Below, one piece after another: positions 23,461 through 33,838 of a stretch of 53,189 bases of DNA. The notes under the pieces are model-generated. The model did no database searches. It saw nothing but the letters and a program-made list of their open reading frames with translations, and was not told the DNA's origin. The position numbers and the translations under genes are program-made. This stretch comes from Methylosinus sp. Sm6 (GTDB taxonomy: Bacteria > Pseudomonadota > Alphaproteobacteria > Rhizobiales > Beijerinckiaceae), in assembly GCF_019802345.1 (NCBI RefSeq), contig NZ_JAINDZ010000030.1, forward strand, positions 1 through 53,189, in the 5' to 3' direction. The stretch's first letter is position 1. Each line of letters opens with the position of its first letter.

Positions 23461-26082
23461 TCATGGCGCTTCCACCAGCAGGTGGAAATTGACGCCGCCA
23501 GTGCCGAAGGAGTTGATCGCCGCCCGCCGCGGCCCATCGGAGGCGGGCCAGGGTCGAGGCTTTGAAACGATGGCGCCGGGGATCGCCGCAAGCGCCAAAT
23601 CGGGGTTGAGCTCTCGCCGCAACAGCGTCGGCGGCACCGTATCGCTTTTTAAAGCGAGTAGTGTCTTCATGAGGCCGGCGGCGCCCGCGGCGGCGAAAGC
23701 ATGGCCGATGTTGGATTTTACCGAACCGATCAGCAGCGGATCGCGGCGTGCGCCACTTCCATAAACGTCGCGCAGCGCCGAGATTTCGACTCCGTCCCCG
23801 ATGCGCGTTCCAGTTCCATGGGCTTCGACATAGGCAATGCTATCGGGCGAGGCGCGGCCATCGGCAAACGCGCGTCGAATGGCCAGGGCCTGACCCTGGG
23901 GATCGGGCGCCGTCATCGACGCGGCGTCGCTCGACGCGCCGACGCCGATGATGCAACCATAAATCGCGTCATTGTCACGACGGGCGTCGCTCAGCCGGCG
24001 CAGCACGAACATGCCGGCGCCGTCGCCCGGCGAAAAGCCGTCGGCGTTCGCCGCGAATGGCGCAATCTTGTCGTTGGCCAGCATGAGCTGGGTCGAGCAC
24101 AGAACGAGATCCCGCATGTTGACAGGCAGTTCGACGCCGCCAGCGACGACAAAGTCGGCGTAGCCGAGCCGCAATGCCTGCATCCCGACGTGCACGGCGG
24201 CGAGCGACGACGCACAGGCGGCCTCGATCGCCATCGTTTCGGCGGAAAGACGGAAGCAGCTTGAAATCAGCGCGGCGATGTTGCCGGCGAGAAGCCCGTC
24301 CAGCGTGAATGAATCGATCTCCTCGGCGGCGCGCTCGGCGTCGGCCAGCCGCGACTCGTCGGGGCCGAGCACAGAGCCAAGCTCCGGCGAATGCAGACGA
24401 TTCGAAAGTTCGCGCTCTCTCGCGAGACAGAGGGGGGAGGCGCACACGACCATCGCCTTGCCCAGATCGCCTCGCCGCGCGGGGGTGAGGCCGAAATCAT
24501 CGAGCGCTTCGGCCACGACGCTCAAGGCGAGCTTGTGTGCGACGTCGAGCGCCGCGACGCGCTTGGGGAACAACCGCAAACGCTTCGCGTCGAAACGGCG
24601 GATCTCCCATTCGGCGTTCAGCTCGCCGCCATTCTCGGCATAACTGGTCAGGGCGCGGGCGCCGCTGCCGCTGAACGCCGCGCCGCGCGGCAAAATCCTG
24701 TCGCTGATCCGGCCGATCCCGTCGGCGCCGGCGCAGAGCGCCTCCCAGTAGGCCGAGAGGCCAAGATTCGGGCCAAAGCAGCCGCCAAGGCCCACGACGG
24801 CGATGGGCTCTGGCTCGCTCGCTGGTTCCGCAAATGGCCCGCCGGCAGCGGCGCGCGACATGTCGCGCCGATCAAGAATTAGCGTCCAGGTCAGGCCGCC
24901 GAGGCCGACGCCGACTACGGCGAGAGGCTTTTTCGGCGTTTCTTCGTCGTCGAGCGAAAGGGTCGCCGCGACGACCGCGGTCAGTCCCGCGTTCGCGAAC
25001 CCATGGCCCAGCACGCTTGCCGCGCAGGTCAGCGGTCTTTCGGGAAAGACCGTCGCGGCAGTCGCCGCACCGACGTGGCCGAGGCCCGGAAGAACGCACT
25101 CGACCGACGCCACGTCGGCGATGTCCAGCCCCGCCTGCAAGCAAGCCTCCCGAGCGCACTCGCGCGCCGCGTCGACGCTTCCGGCGTAGCGAAGTTCGAG
25201 CGCGTCCGTTCGCCGGGCCGAGATTCCGGCGATCACCGCGCGGATGCGATCGCCGTCGCGTCGAGCGTCTTTCAATCTCTTCAGGAGCAGCGCAACCGCG
25301 CCTTCGCACAACGGCGCGCCGGCGCCGGTCGTTGATAAAGGGTCGCCGTCAAATCCTTTCGCCGCCAGCGCGAGCGGCGTCAGAACGCTCTCGAAGCGCT
25401 GGCCGGTCGCAACGAGCGCGGCGTCGCTCTGGCGCTCGGCGAGCGACAGAAAGGCGGTTCTCAAAGCGGCGTAGCCGGTCGAGTCGCCGTCCTCCATGGC
25501 CATGATGCGGCCGCGCCAGCCATACATGGCGCCAATGCGGCTCGCGATGCTGCTCGACATCTCGCCAAGCCGGTCGTGCGACGAGGAGCCGAAGCGCGCG
25601 CGCAAGGCTTCGCGACCGGCTTCGACGGTCGCCGGATCGCCGTCGGCAAGCCATACAAGGCCGTGTATTTTGAGCGCGTTGGTCAAGGCGCTGTCGAGCC
25701 CGAAGCAGGTCCCCACGATCACGTCGACGGTTTCCCTGGGCAGGCCGCTTCCGTCGTCGCCATAGCCCGCATCGAGCACGCAATCGCGCGCCGCCTGCAT
25801 CAGCATGGGCGTCATGGTCGACACCGCGCGGTCGTAAACCTTCGGAATGCGGAATTGACGCAGGTCGAAGCCGAGGTCGCCGAAAAAAGCGCCGCGGCAC
25901 CGACTCAGCCTCGCGCGAACGGCCTGCGGCGTACGCCAAAACCGATCGACCGGATAAGGCCCGAATTCGGGACGTTCGTCGGCAAGCAAGCGGCGAAACG
26001 CGTCGATCCCGGCGCCCCAGGGATGGAGGCAGCCGACGCCAACGATAGCCATGGGCTCGACAGTGAAAGGCGCTCGTCGCAT
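23461..26082 (-). CDS. pigJ: PigJ, double ketosynthase (chain-length-factor-like half plus active half)
   Basis: The 873-residue protein consists of two ketosynthase units. The first (about 1-405) keeps the fold but has AMEDGDSTG where the active-site Cys should be (about residue 200), so it is non-catalytic. The second (about 425-873) has the full triad: Cys623 in IEAACASSLAAV, His755 in EAHGTGT and His794 in SNIGH. In prodigiosin synthesis PigJ decarboxylates malonyl on PigH and condenses it with pyrrolyl-2-carboxyl from PigG. Start and stop overlap or touch the neighbours pigI and pigK. Confidence 0.95.
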   Translation of the reverse strand: MRRAPFTVEPMAIVGVGCLHPWGAGIDAFRRLLADERPEFGPYPVDRFWRTPQAVRARLSRCRGAFFGDLGFDLRQFRIPKVYDRAVSTMTPMLMQAARDCVLDAGYGDDGSGLPRETVDVIVGTCFGLDSALTNALKIHGLVWLADGDPATVEAGREALRARFGSSSHDRLGEMSSSIASRIGAMYGWRGRIMAMEDGDSTGYAALRTAFLSLAERQSDAALVATGQRFESVLTPLALAAKGFDGDPLSTTGAGAPLCEGAVALLLKRLKDARRDGDRIRAVIAGISARRTDALELRYAGSVDAARECAREACLQAGLDIADVASVECVLPGLGHVGAATAATVFPERPLTCAASVLGHGFANAGLTAVVAATLSLDDEETPKKPLAVVGVGLGGLTWTLILDRRDMSRAAAGGPFAEPASEPEPIAVVGLGGCFGPNLGLSAYWEALCAGADGIGRISDRILPRGAAFSGSGARALTSYAENGGELNAEWEIRRFDAKRLRLFPKRVAALDVAHKLALSVVAEALDDFGLTPARRGDLGKAMVVCASPLCLARERELSNRLHSPELGSVLGPDESRLADAERAAEEIDSFTLDGLLAGNIAALISSCFRLSAETMAIEAACASSLAAVHVGMQALRLGYADFVVAGGVELPVNMRDLVLCSTQLMLANDKIAPFAANADGFSPGDGAGMFVLRRLSDARRDNDAIYGCIIGVGASSDAASMTAPDPQGQALAIRRAFADGRASPDSIAYVEAHGTGTRIGDGVEISALRDVYGSGARRDPLLIGSVKSNIGHAFAAAGAAGLMKTLLALKSDTVPPTLLRRELNPDLALAAIPGAIVSKPRPWPASDGPRRAAINSFGTGGVNFHLLVEAP

Positions 26083-26085
26083 GAT

Positions 26086-27711
26086 TCAGTTCACCATGGC
26101 AGGCGCCGGTCGATGCAAGCCCGGCCCCGCGATGGCGTGCTCGGCGACGCGGCGCAGCGCGAAATAGTCGATCTTCCCGTTTGCGTTCTTGGGCAAAGCG
26201 TCCAAAGGGCGCGCAAGGTGTGGGATCATGTATCGAGGCAGCCATGCGCAGCAGTGGCGTTTGATCTCGATTGCGCCGGGCTGCGCGTCGCCAGGACGGA
26301 CCGAATAAAAGGCCGCCAATGTCTGGCCGGTCTCGGTGACGATGCCGATTGCGGCGGCTTCGAGAATCGCGGGATGCCGCGACAAGGCCGCCTCGATTTC
26401 GCCAAGTTCGACCCGGTTGCCGTTGACTTTCAGCATCCGATCCTTGCGCCCGCAATAATAGAGCAGCCCGTCCTTTCGCGTGACCAGATCGCCCGTTGCG
26501 TGACGGCCTGTCCTATGGTTGTCATGATTGGACGGATCGATGCGATTGAAATAGCCTGCGGTGACGCAGTCGCCGGCGACGATCAACTCGCCGATCTCGC
26601 CGTCGGTTTCGACGGGCCGGCCTTCGCCATCGATCACCATGGCGATTTGCTCTGGCAAGGGCATGCCGATGGGGACCGGCCTTTCCTGCTCGAGGTCGCC
26701 GGGGCGCACTTTGTGAAAAGTGCAAACGTTCGTTTCCGTCGGACCGTAGAGATTATACAGCGCGCATTTTGGCGGCAACTGCTTCGCGAGCGTTCTAAGA
26801 TGCTTGATCGGGAACGCCTCGCCAGCGAACAGGACACGCTTGAGGCTTGCCGAGACTTCAGGCGTCAGCGCGCCGCTGCCGGCCAGCATCGTCAAGAGCG
26901 ACGGCACGCAATACAGCGTTGTCACGCCGTGCTGGGAAAGACCGTCGGCCAGCGTGCAAATGTCGCGTTGCTCGTTCTCGCGAACGATCCAGACCGCCGC
27001 GCCGACGGTTGCCGCCGCGAATAGATCGAACGTGCTCAGGTCGAAGTGAAAACCGGCGTGATTGGTTAGAACGTCGTTCGCCGTCAGCTCGAACTCCTCG
27101 ACCGCCCAGCCGATGAAGCGATTTAGATTTTTGTAGCTGATCTGCACTCCTTTCGGCATTCCGGTGGAGCCGGAGGTAAACAGAATTGCCGCTATGTCGT
27201 CGGGGCCGACCATGGCCGGTTCGGGCAGATCTGCGCCGGCGTCCGGGGCCTCGGTCACGATGGCGTCCGTCTCCACGCCCGCGGGCGCGAGCGGCCAGGC
27301 GCCGTCCTCGCCGTCAAGAAGCAGAGCAAGGCGCAGCGACGCCGGCAGCTCGTCGGCGAGCGCGCTGAATCGTTCGCGGTCGGTCACGAGTATGGCTGGC
27401 TCGGCGCTAGCGACGATCTTGCGCGCGCGCTCGGCGGGCTGCGCGCCGTCGAGCGGAACATAAGCGGCGCCGGCCTCCATCGTCGCATAAATGGCCGTGA
27501 CGAAGAGGTCGCTTTTTGGCGCCCAGATCGCGACGCGTTCGCCCCGGGCGAGCCCCGCGCGGACGAAGCGCTGCGCCCAGTGGCGGACCCGCCGATAAAA
27601 AGCGCCATAAGCGATGGCGTCGCGTCCGACAAAGGCCGCGCGATCGCCGTGAACGAGAGCGGAAGCGCGCAGCGAGTCGATGACGGTCGTGGGTTTCGGT
27701 TCGGACTTCAT
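26086..27711 (-). CDS. pigI: PigI, L-prolyl-AMP ligase
   Basis: The 541-residue protein is an adenylation enzyme: AILFTSGSTGMPKGVQ (A3), ALYNLYGPTETNVCTF (A5), YYCGRKDRMLKVNGNRVELG (A8) and the catalytic Lys in NANGKIDYF (A10). In the pathway it activates L-proline and loads it on the carrier PigG. A GAGGAA box precedes the ATG at 27709-27711, ten bases after pigH. Proline specificity is inferred from the cluster, not read from the specificity code. Confidence 0.95.
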   Translation of the reverse strand: MKSEPKPTTVIDSLRASALVHGDRAAFVGRDAIAYGAFYRRVRHWAQRFVRAGLARGERVAIWAPKSDLFVTAIYATMEAGAAYVPLDGAQPAERARKIVASAEPAILVTDRERFSALADELPASLRLALLLDGEDGAWPLAPAGVETDAIVTEAPDAGADLPEPAMVGPDDIAAILFTSGSTGMPKGVQISYKNLNRFIGWAVEEFELTANDVLTNHAGFHFDLSTFDLFAAATVGAAVWIVRENEQRDICTLADGLSQHGVTTLYCVPSLLTMLAGSGALTPEVSASLKRVLFAGEAFPIKHLRTLAKQLPPKCALYNLYGPTETNVCTFHKVRPGDLEQERPVPIGMPLPEQIAMVIDGEGRPVETDGEIGELIVAGDCVTAGYFNRIDPSNHDNHRTGRHATGDLVTRKDGLLYYCGRKDRMLKVNGNRVELGEIEAALSRHPAILEAAAIGIVTETGQTLAAFYSVRPGDAQPGAIEIKRHCCAWLPRYMIPHLARPLDALPKNANGKIDYFALRRVAEHAIAGPGLHRPAPAMVN

Positions 27712-27721
27712 GCCAAATTCC

Positions 27722-29965
27722 TCAGAATGTCGCGCCGGAAAGGGGGGGCGCGTCCTGCGGTTCGCAACGGACGCCAACATCCTTCGCGCTGTCGATAAGA
27801 ATCTCGGCTGCGAGATCGAGATCCTCGAGCGTGTGTTCAGAGGTCACGCTGATGCGGAGTCTCGCGTCGCCAAGCGCCACGCCCGGATAGACGACGGTCT
27901 GGCAGAACATTCCGCGCGCACGGACGAGGCGGCCGAACTCCAAAGTCTTCGTCTCGTCGCCGATCACGACAGGTATGATCGCGCTCGCCGACTGGCCAAG
28001 ATCGAAGCCGGCGCTCAACAGCAAACCGCGCAGGCGATGAATGTTGCTCCACAATTTTTCCAGCCGCTGCGGCTCTCTTTGCATAACGTCGATCGAAGCG
28101 ATCAGGCCCGCGGCCACGGACGCCGGAATCGTCGCCGCGAATACATACGAATTCGAATAGAAGCGCAGATATTCGACGACTTCGCCTTTGGCCGCAACGA
28201 AGCCGCCGACGCCCGACAGCGTCTTGCTGAAGGTTCCAAGCTCGAGATCCACTTCGCCTTTCATACCGAAATGTTCGCTCGTACCGGAGCCTGTTTTTCC
28301 CAGGACGCCAGTGGCGTGGGCGTCGTCCACAAGCACTTTCACGCCGTATTTGCGCGCTAGCGCAACGACCTTCGGCAAATCGACGATGTCGCCATGCATG
28401 CTGAACACGCCGTCGGTGACGATCAGCTTGCCGCCCGGATGGTCGGCCCATCTTTCCAGCGTGCGTTCGAGCGACTCGATGGAGTGCTGATATATTTTCT
28501 TGGATGCGCCCGACAGCTTGCAGCCGTCCTGGATGCTCATGTGATTGATGGCGTCGGTGAATATGAGATCGTCATGTCCGGCCAACGCCGATATGCAGCC
28601 GAGATTGGCCGAGTAGCCGGACGGGTACACGATTGCGTCGTCCGTGCGTTTCAACTTGGCGAGACGGCGCTCGAGCTCCTTGTGGAGGACGTTGGAGCCC
28701 CCGATCAGCCGACAACCGGTGTTTGTCGCGCCATAACGCCGGGCCGCGTCCGCGATGGCGTCGATCACTTCTGGGTGATTGGCGAGGCCCAAATAATTGT
28801 TGGACGCGAACATCAGGAACTCGCGCCGTTTGCCGGTGATTTCGTCGTGAATCACGGCGCGGTTGCGGCACTTGCTTTCGAGCGGCATTCCATACCAATA
28901 CAGTTGCTCTTCCCGTTTGCCCCGATAAAACGTGTTGAACTCATACGCCTTGTGGAATAGGTCGCGGTGGGGAAGGGCAATGAAGTCCTTCATCGTACGC
29001 CGGTCGCCGTTCGGCGCAGCGAAACGGTTGTGCGTGTTCACGACACGCTCGCGCGTTTCGTCGAAAGTCTCGACCTTATTGGCGTCGGACGCGCGCAAGA
29101 AGGCGTGAGGCTTTTCCATCGTGTCACAGTCGGCAAGATGGACAACCTCCTGCACGCCACGCTCATCGCGCAGGCTATCGCGCAGCGATTCGACGGCGCC
29201 TTCTCGCAGCCCCATCGCCGAAAAGCTCGGGGGCTCGACGGATTCGAAGCCTTTTTTTTCGGGAAGGACCTCGCTCCCGCCCGACGCGGCGACCATTTTC
29301 GCCACATCGGCGGAATGAGACGCGCGGAACTGCGGCGGCGCGGCAATAGCCGCGTGCGCTTGGGGCGCCAGTGGGGGCTGGGGCGCATCCCGCTTGGCGC
29401 TTCTGGCGTCCGCCTCAGTGAAGATGGCGATCAGATCGCCGACCGTTATGAGCTCGGAGGGAACGCCCACCCGCGGGACGTCCAGCGCAGCCGCCGTCTC
29501 CGCGAGCACGTTGCTCAGCTTCGCGGAGTCGACGCCCAGGTCTTCGCTCAGCCTGGCGTCTTCGATCAATCGGCGCCGCGGATAGCCCGTATGCCTCTCA
29601 AGCGTCGCGATCACCGCATCAGAGATGGGGGCGCGATCTTTGTCGTTTTCGTCGCCCACCTCGCCGGGAGGAGACATCGGCCTGCGCGCACCCTCATTAT
29701 TTAGGTGGGCGCGAACGAGCTGGACGAGATCGTCGACCGTTCGCAGGTCGCGGCCAGTCGATTGCAGGCGCATATCGTAGGCGTTCCCGATATCGGCGAG
29801 GATGGAAACCAGCACGATGCTGTCCACCCCGAGGTCGCCCTCGAATTCGGCTTCGGGCGCGATGTCGTCGCGCGCATATCCGGTGTGACGTTGAATGATG
29901 TCGATGGTCGTCTCCCATAGCGAGGATTCGACGTGCCGCGCATTTTCCACGATCATGGCAGTCAT
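27722..29965 (-). CDS. pigH: PigH, two carrier domains fused to a PLP alpha-oxoamine synthase
   Basis: The 747-residue protein has two acyl carrier domains, each with a phosphopantetheine serine (GDLGVDSIVL, Ser49; EDLGVDSAKL, Ser147), then a linker and an alpha-oxoamine synthase domain (about 330-740). The latter shows VDDAHATGVLGKTG and the PLP lysine Lys581 in LGTFSKTLSGVGGF. This ACP-ACP-AOS order is distinctive for PigH/RedN. It carries malonyl, accepts the condensed pyrrole from PigJ and joins it with serine to give the bipyrrole HBM. A GGGGCGG box precedes the start. Confidence 0.95.
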   Translation of the reverse strand: MTAMIVENARHVESSLWETTIDIIQRHTGYARDDIAPEAEFEGDLGVDSIVLVSILADIGNAYDMRLQSTGRDLRTVDDLVQLVRAHLNNEGARRPMSPPGEVGDENDKDRAPISDAVIATLERHTGYPRRRLIEDARLSEDLGVDSAKLSNVLAETAAALDVPRVGVPSELITVGDLIAIFTEADARSAKRDAPQPPLAPQAHAAIAAPPQFRASHSADVAKMVAASGGSEVLPEKKGFESVEPPSFSAMGLREGAVESLRDSLRDERGVQEVVHLADCDTMEKPHAFLRASDANKVETFDETRERVVNTHNRFAAPNGDRRTMKDFIALPHRDLFHKAYEFNTFYRGKREEQLYWYGMPLESKCRNRAVIHDEITGKRREFLMFASNNYLGLANHPEVIDAIADAARRYGATNTGCRLIGGSNVLHKELERRLAKLKRTDDAIVYPSGYSANLGCISALAGHDDLIFTDAINHMSIQDGCKLSGASKKIYQHSIESLERTLERWADHPGGKLIVTDGVFSMHGDIVDLPKVVALARKYGVKVLVDDAHATGVLGKTGSGTSEHFGMKGEVDLELGTFSKTLSGVGGFVAAKGEVVEYLRFYSNSYVFAATIPASVAAGLIASIDVMQREPQRLEKLWSNIHRLRGLLLSAGFDLGQSASAIIPVVIGDETKTLEFGRLVRARGMFCQTVVYPGVALGDARLRISVTSEHTLEDLDLAAEILIDSAKDVGVRCEPQDAPPLSGATF

Positions 29966-30000
29966 TACCGCCCCCTAATGGCTAGAATGATGAAAATCGT

Positions 30001-30252
30001 TCACGCCTGCAGCGTCGACTGCAATCGCTCGACCAAATCGATTATTGCCTGCACAGAGCCGAAGTTGTTCGGCGTCACCTCGCGAAGCGGGATGACGACA
30101 TCCGCTTCACGATTAAGCAGATCCACCAGATCGAACAGCGCGCTCGAGTCGAGGAAGTTGAGTTCCAGCAGCGGGGTGTCCAGTTCGATCTGGTCCACGT
30201 CACCGCCGGCGCAGGTCTCGGCGACAAGCCGCTGAATCTTGTTTGCCAGCAT
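30001..30252 (-). CDS. pigG: PigG, peptidyl carrier protein
   Basis: This 83-residue carrier has the phosphopantetheine site in LNFLDSSALFDLV (Ser36). It is the carrier for proline and then pyrrole-2-carboxylate in the first steps (PigI loads it, PigA oxidises the prolyl group, PigJ takes it). GGAGGG precedes the ATG. It lies between pigF and pigH, as in Serratia. Confidence 0.9.
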   Translation of the reverse strand: MLANKIQRLVAETCAGGDVDQIELDTPLLELNFLDSSALFDLVDLLNREADVVIPLREVTPNNFGSVQAIIDLVERLQSTLQA

Positions 30253-30274
30253 TTATCCCTCCAAATGACGTCAG

Positions 30275-31288
30275 TCAGGCTTTTTGCCCAATCAACAGTT
30301 TGCGTGGACCAGGGATCGTCTGGGCTCGAACGTTGACGAACCCGGCGTCACGGAAACGATCGAGATATTCCTCTGTCGTGGACTCGACGCCCCCGTCGGT
30401 GGACAGGAGCATGTTGATCGAAAGAAGCGATGTGAAGAGCGGCCCGCTCTCGTCGTCATTGAGCGGCGTTTCGCTTGCAACGAAGGTTCCGCTCGACGGC
30501 ATGACCGCCAATATGTTTTTGAGAATCTTCCTTTGAGTCTCGATTGCGTAGTCGTGCAGCATCCAGCCGAGGTGAATGAGATCGAAACCGCCGGGAAGCG
30601 CGCCTTCTATGACGTCGCCTTCGAAGACGGCGATGCGGTTTTCAAAGCCGCGCGCGTTTAGCTTTTCGCGCACGAAAGCCGCGGCCTGGGGAAGTTCGCA
30701 AACCGCGACTTCAAGCTCGGGATGGCTTCGAGCGAGTGACATCGGCAACGAGGCGCATCCGGAGCCGATATCGATGAGTCGCTTGTAGGCCGAAAAATCG
30801 AAGGATTCGATCACGCCGTCGACGAAGGGCTGCGCGAGGACGCCGAGAAATTCCTGAAAATCGGCCACGTCTCTTGGATTCTGGTAAAGAATGTCGAACC
30901 AGCTGCGATTGTCTCCAAACACCGCCGTGCGCCGATCCTCGTTTTGGCGAATCGCCTCCGCGCAATGGCCCCAGAGCGGGTAAAGAAAAACGTCACAGTG
31001 TCGCGCCATCCAGCCCATCCATTGCGGCGATGTGCTGACGAGGCAGCGTTTGGCGGCATCGGAGAGGCGATATTCGTCGTTTTCGCGAAAAATGAGCTTC
31101 ATGGCTTCGAGCGCGATCAACAGTCGCTTTCCGGAGGCAAGCGGCACGCCCGCCCTACGACAAACTACCTCGGCGCGCGCCGGCGGGTCGATCGCGTCGA
31201 ATATCCGCAACTCCAATGCGGCGGAGACAGCTTTCGATTGGAAGAAGCCTGTCAAAATGCCGGCGATTTCCTTTATTTCTGATTCCAA
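30275..31288 (-). CDS. pigF: PigF, SAM-dependent O-methyltransferase
   Basis: The 337-residue enzyme has a winged-helix dimerisation region (about 1-90) and a Rossmann methyltransferase fold with motif I in LIDIGSGCASLPMSLA and the DLIHLGWMLHDYAIETQRKI segment of plant-type small-molecule O-methyltransferases. In prodigiosin synthesis PigF methylates HBC to MBC. The start is TTG (31286-31288) with a GAGGAG box overlapping the pigE stop. The MEVSE-type start cannot be ATG, since no ATG precedes the conserved part. Confidence 0.9.
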   Translation of the reverse strand: MESEIKEIAGILTGFFQSKAVSAALELRIFDAIDPPARAEVVCRRAGVPLASGKRLLIALEAMKLIFRENDEYRLSDAAKRCLVSTSPQWMGWMARHCDVFLYPLWGHCAEAIRQNEDRRTAVFGDNRSWFDILYQNPRDVADFQEFLGVLAQPFVDGVIESFDFSAYKRLIDIGSGCASLPMSLARSHPELEVAVCELPQAAAFVREKLNARGFENRIAVFEGDVIEGALPGGFDLIHLGWMLHDYAIETQRKILKNILAVMPSSGTFVASETPLNDDESGPLFTSLLSINMLLSTDGGVESTTEEYLDRFRDAGFVNVRAQTIPGPRKLLIGQKA

Positions 31289-31300
31289 GGCTCAATCTCC

Positions 31301-33838
31301 TCAATCCAAGAACGTTGACATCTCGTCGCAGACAACAGCAAAAGCTTGCACGAATGCGTCGATTTGCTCGCGGGTGATAATGAGAGGCGGCTGAATGCGA
31401 ATGACGGTCGAACTGTTCGCCGTGACGAAGGTCAGGATGTTGTGGTCGTTGCCGAGCTTCGTGACGAAGCGCATGCAAAACATCTCGCCGAGCGTCTCCT
31501 CCATCTTGTTCATCGCCTGGATCAAACCCTCCTGAACGGCGTCAGGAAGAAAGCGCCATGTCAGACGCCAGTCTCCGGGCAGGCGGGTGGCGAATTCCTT
31601 CGCGCTCGCGGCCACGCAGCCATGAAAATCGCTGGCGAATTGAATGGCGAGCATCAGTCCGCGGCCGCGAACCTCGGCGACGAATGGATAGTTGGCCGCG
31701 ACTCTCGTCAGTTCGTTCTTGAAATAGGCTCCGAGCTCCTCGGCCCGCCCAGGCAGATTTTGTTCGATTATTCCATCGAGAGCCGCGAGTCCAGCGACGG
31801 CTGCGAAGTTGCAGCCGCCAAACGTGGACGTGTGCAGCAGGAAGCGGTCAGCTGTGGCATAAGCGGCGTCCCACACCTCTGGCTTCGAGAGCGTCGCGCC
31901 AATCGGCACAAGCCCGCCGGAAAGAGACTTCGATAAGGCCAAAATATCCGGTTCGAGCCCGTCCCATTGGCCGGCGAGCATACGGCCCGTGCGGCCCATG
32001 CCCGTCTGGATTTCGTCGACAATGAGCAGCGAGTTGAACCGCTGGCAGAGATCCTGCACGCCGGCGAGATAGCCCACTGGCGGCACGATCACGCCGCCTT
32101 CGCCCTGGATTGGCTCGACGATGAACGCGGCGACGTCGCCCTTGGCGAGTTCGCGTTCGAGCGCCTGCAGGTCGCCGAAGGGAACGCCGAAGCAATTGGG
32201 AAGCAATGGCCGAAACGCGCGCTGATGCTTGTCGCGGCCCGTCACGGAGAGGGCTCCGAGCGTCTTCCCGTGGTAGCTGTTCTCAGCGAACAGCAGTCGA
32301 GTGCGAGGATTCGCGGCCTTCGCCAGTTTGATCGCCGCCTCGATCGCTTCGGCGCCCGAATTGCTGAAGAACGCCCGTTGCAGCCCGCCGCCCGCCATCT
32401 CGCACAGACGTTCGGCGAGCAGGGCGGTGCGCTCGGGCAACGAAACATACTGAACGAAGTTCGGCTGGCCTTCCGCCAAAAATCGTCGCAACGCGTCGAC
32501 GACGACAGGCGGGTTATGCCCCAGGTTGAGACAGCCGTATCCAGCCACCATGTCCAAGAAGCGACGCCCTTCCGTATCGGTCAGGACACAGCCCTCGCCC
32601 TTTGCGAACACATGGTCGCAGTGAAGCATCTGCAGGAAATTCGCCATCATCGGATTGATGTGCCGGCGGTAGCGATCGATCGTTTCGAGCCGGCTATCTC
32701 GTCCGTCCGCAGCCGGCGGCTCTGTGTCGCCAAGCGCGGCCTGCGCGCGAACGCCATTCGGCTTCAAATGAAAACGGCGAAAACTCGCGATTATGTCTTC
32801 GGCAAGACGCTCACCGTATGAGGCGAGGGGATAGGGGACGAAGCCGTGGCGCTCGGCGATGCGTCCGACTTCCATCACTTTCTCTGGAGGGAGTTCGCGC
32901 CCGATCGAGAAATGCTCGGCGCGACCGTCGAGCGCCAGAACTATCGTTTCAGCCAGACAGCCGTTGAGTTGCTGCTTGACCGACAAATTCATGGACTCCG
33001 TTCCCAGGCGGACCTCGCTGGAGCCCGTCAGACAGCCGCCGTCGATCACTAGAATATCGTCGCGGCGCTTCGAGCCTCGCTTGACGTCGCGCGGCAGGCC
33101 AACGTCGATCACGACCGAACCGGGGAGCAGACGATCGGCGTCGATCACGCCGCCGGATGAGGTCGCTGCGACGAAGAATCGATTCACCGGATAACGGTCG
33201 GCGATGTCGTCGGTCAGAGCGACCCGATAGCGCCACTCGGGAGATAGGTGCGAAAGCACGTCGTCGGGATTGGCGCCAGGCCGATGAACCAGATCGAGCG
33301 AAACGCCGGTTTCAAGCAGCATTCTAGCGATCGCAAGACAAATGGAGCCCGGAAAGCCGACCACCGCGACGCGATGCTCCTTGGGATCGAGCCGCATCAG
33401 CTCGAATACTTTGCGCAAGCCTTTGAAACCCGCGTAAGAGGTCAGCGAGTTTCCGCTCGTGACCGGGATCGAGGCCCGTTTCGCTGTTTCCAAACCGCGG
33501 CGCCCGATGATCGACGTGAAGCCGCCGAGGCCGACCAGATCGGCGCCCTTGTCAGCCATCCGCTCGACGCCCTCGACGACACGCCGAAGGATAATCTGCG
33601 GCTCGTTAAGCATCTCCTCCGCCGTCAACGGCAAATACTGGACCCAGCCGGCGCATTCGCCGCCGCCGGCCGAACGGATCGGCGCAAGCTCCATAAATGG
33701 TACAAGATTGCGGCGGCTCCACAGCTCTCTCGAATAGCCGTCATGCAGGTCCCGCGAGGTGCGCTCCATCATGTCGATCATCTTGACGTAGCGCTTCAAT
33801 TCGATCGACGTCGGATGCGCGATGAAACCGAACTTCAT
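31301..33838 (-). CDS. pigE: PigE, acyl reductase fused to a class III aminotransferase
   Basis: The 845-residue protein has an N-terminal acyl-ACP-reductase-like half (about 1-355) with a nucleotide-binding VAVVGFPGSICLAIARML. The C-terminal half (about 390-845) is a class III aminotransferase: SNSGAEAIEAAIKLAK, IVDEIQTGMGRTGRM (Asp608) and the PLP lysine Lys637 in LALSKSLSGG. In the MAP branch PigE aminates the PigD product, after which ring closure occurs. The start overlaps the pigD stop (ATGA). Presence of PigD, PigE and PigB argues for a prodigiosin-type monopyrrole rather than the undecylprodigiosin or tambjamine route. Confidence 0.95.
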   Translation of the reverse strand: MKFGFIAHPTSIELKRYVKMIDMMERTSRDLHDGYSRELWSRRNLVPFMELAPIRSAGGGECAGWVQYLPLTAEEMLNEPQIILRRVVEGVERMADKGADLVGLGGFTSIIGRRGLETAKRASIPVTSGNSLTSYAGFKGLRKVFELMRLDPKEHRVAVVGFPGSICLAIARMLLETGVSLDLVHRPGANPDDVLSHLSPEWRYRVALTDDIADRYPVNRFFVAATSSGGVIDADRLLPGSVVIDVGLPRDVKRGSKRRDDILVIDGGCLTGSSEVRLGTESMNLSVKQQLNGCLAETIVLALDGRAEHFSIGRELPPEKVMEVGRIAERHGFVPYPLASYGERLAEDIIASFRRFHLKPNGVRAQAALGDTEPPAADGRDSRLETIDRYRRHINPMMANFLQMLHCDHVFAKGEGCVLTDTEGRRFLDMVAGYGCLNLGHNPPVVVDALRRFLAEGQPNFVQYVSLPERTALLAERLCEMAGGGLQRAFFSNSGAEAIEAAIKLAKAANPRTRLLFAENSYHGKTLGALSVTGRDKHQRAFRPLLPNCFGVPFGDLQALERELAKGDVAAFIVEPIQGEGGVIVPPVGYLAGVQDLCQRFNSLLIVDEIQTGMGRTGRMLAGQWDGLEPDILALSKSLSGGLVPIGATLSKPEVWDAAYATADRFLLHTSTFGGCNFAAVAGLAALDGIIEQNLPGRAEELGAYFKNELTRVAANYPFVAEVRGRGLMLAIQFASDFHGCVAASAKEFATRLPGDWRLTWRFLPDAVQEGLIQAMNKMEETLGEMFCMRFVTKLGNDHNILTFVTANSSTVIRIQPPLIITREQIDAFVQAFAVVCDEMSTFLD

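Noticed and set aside
25576-27024. 482-codon plus-strand frame opposite pigI and pigJ
   Set aside because: Shadow of the coding strand; both pigI and pigJ have full catalytic motifs.
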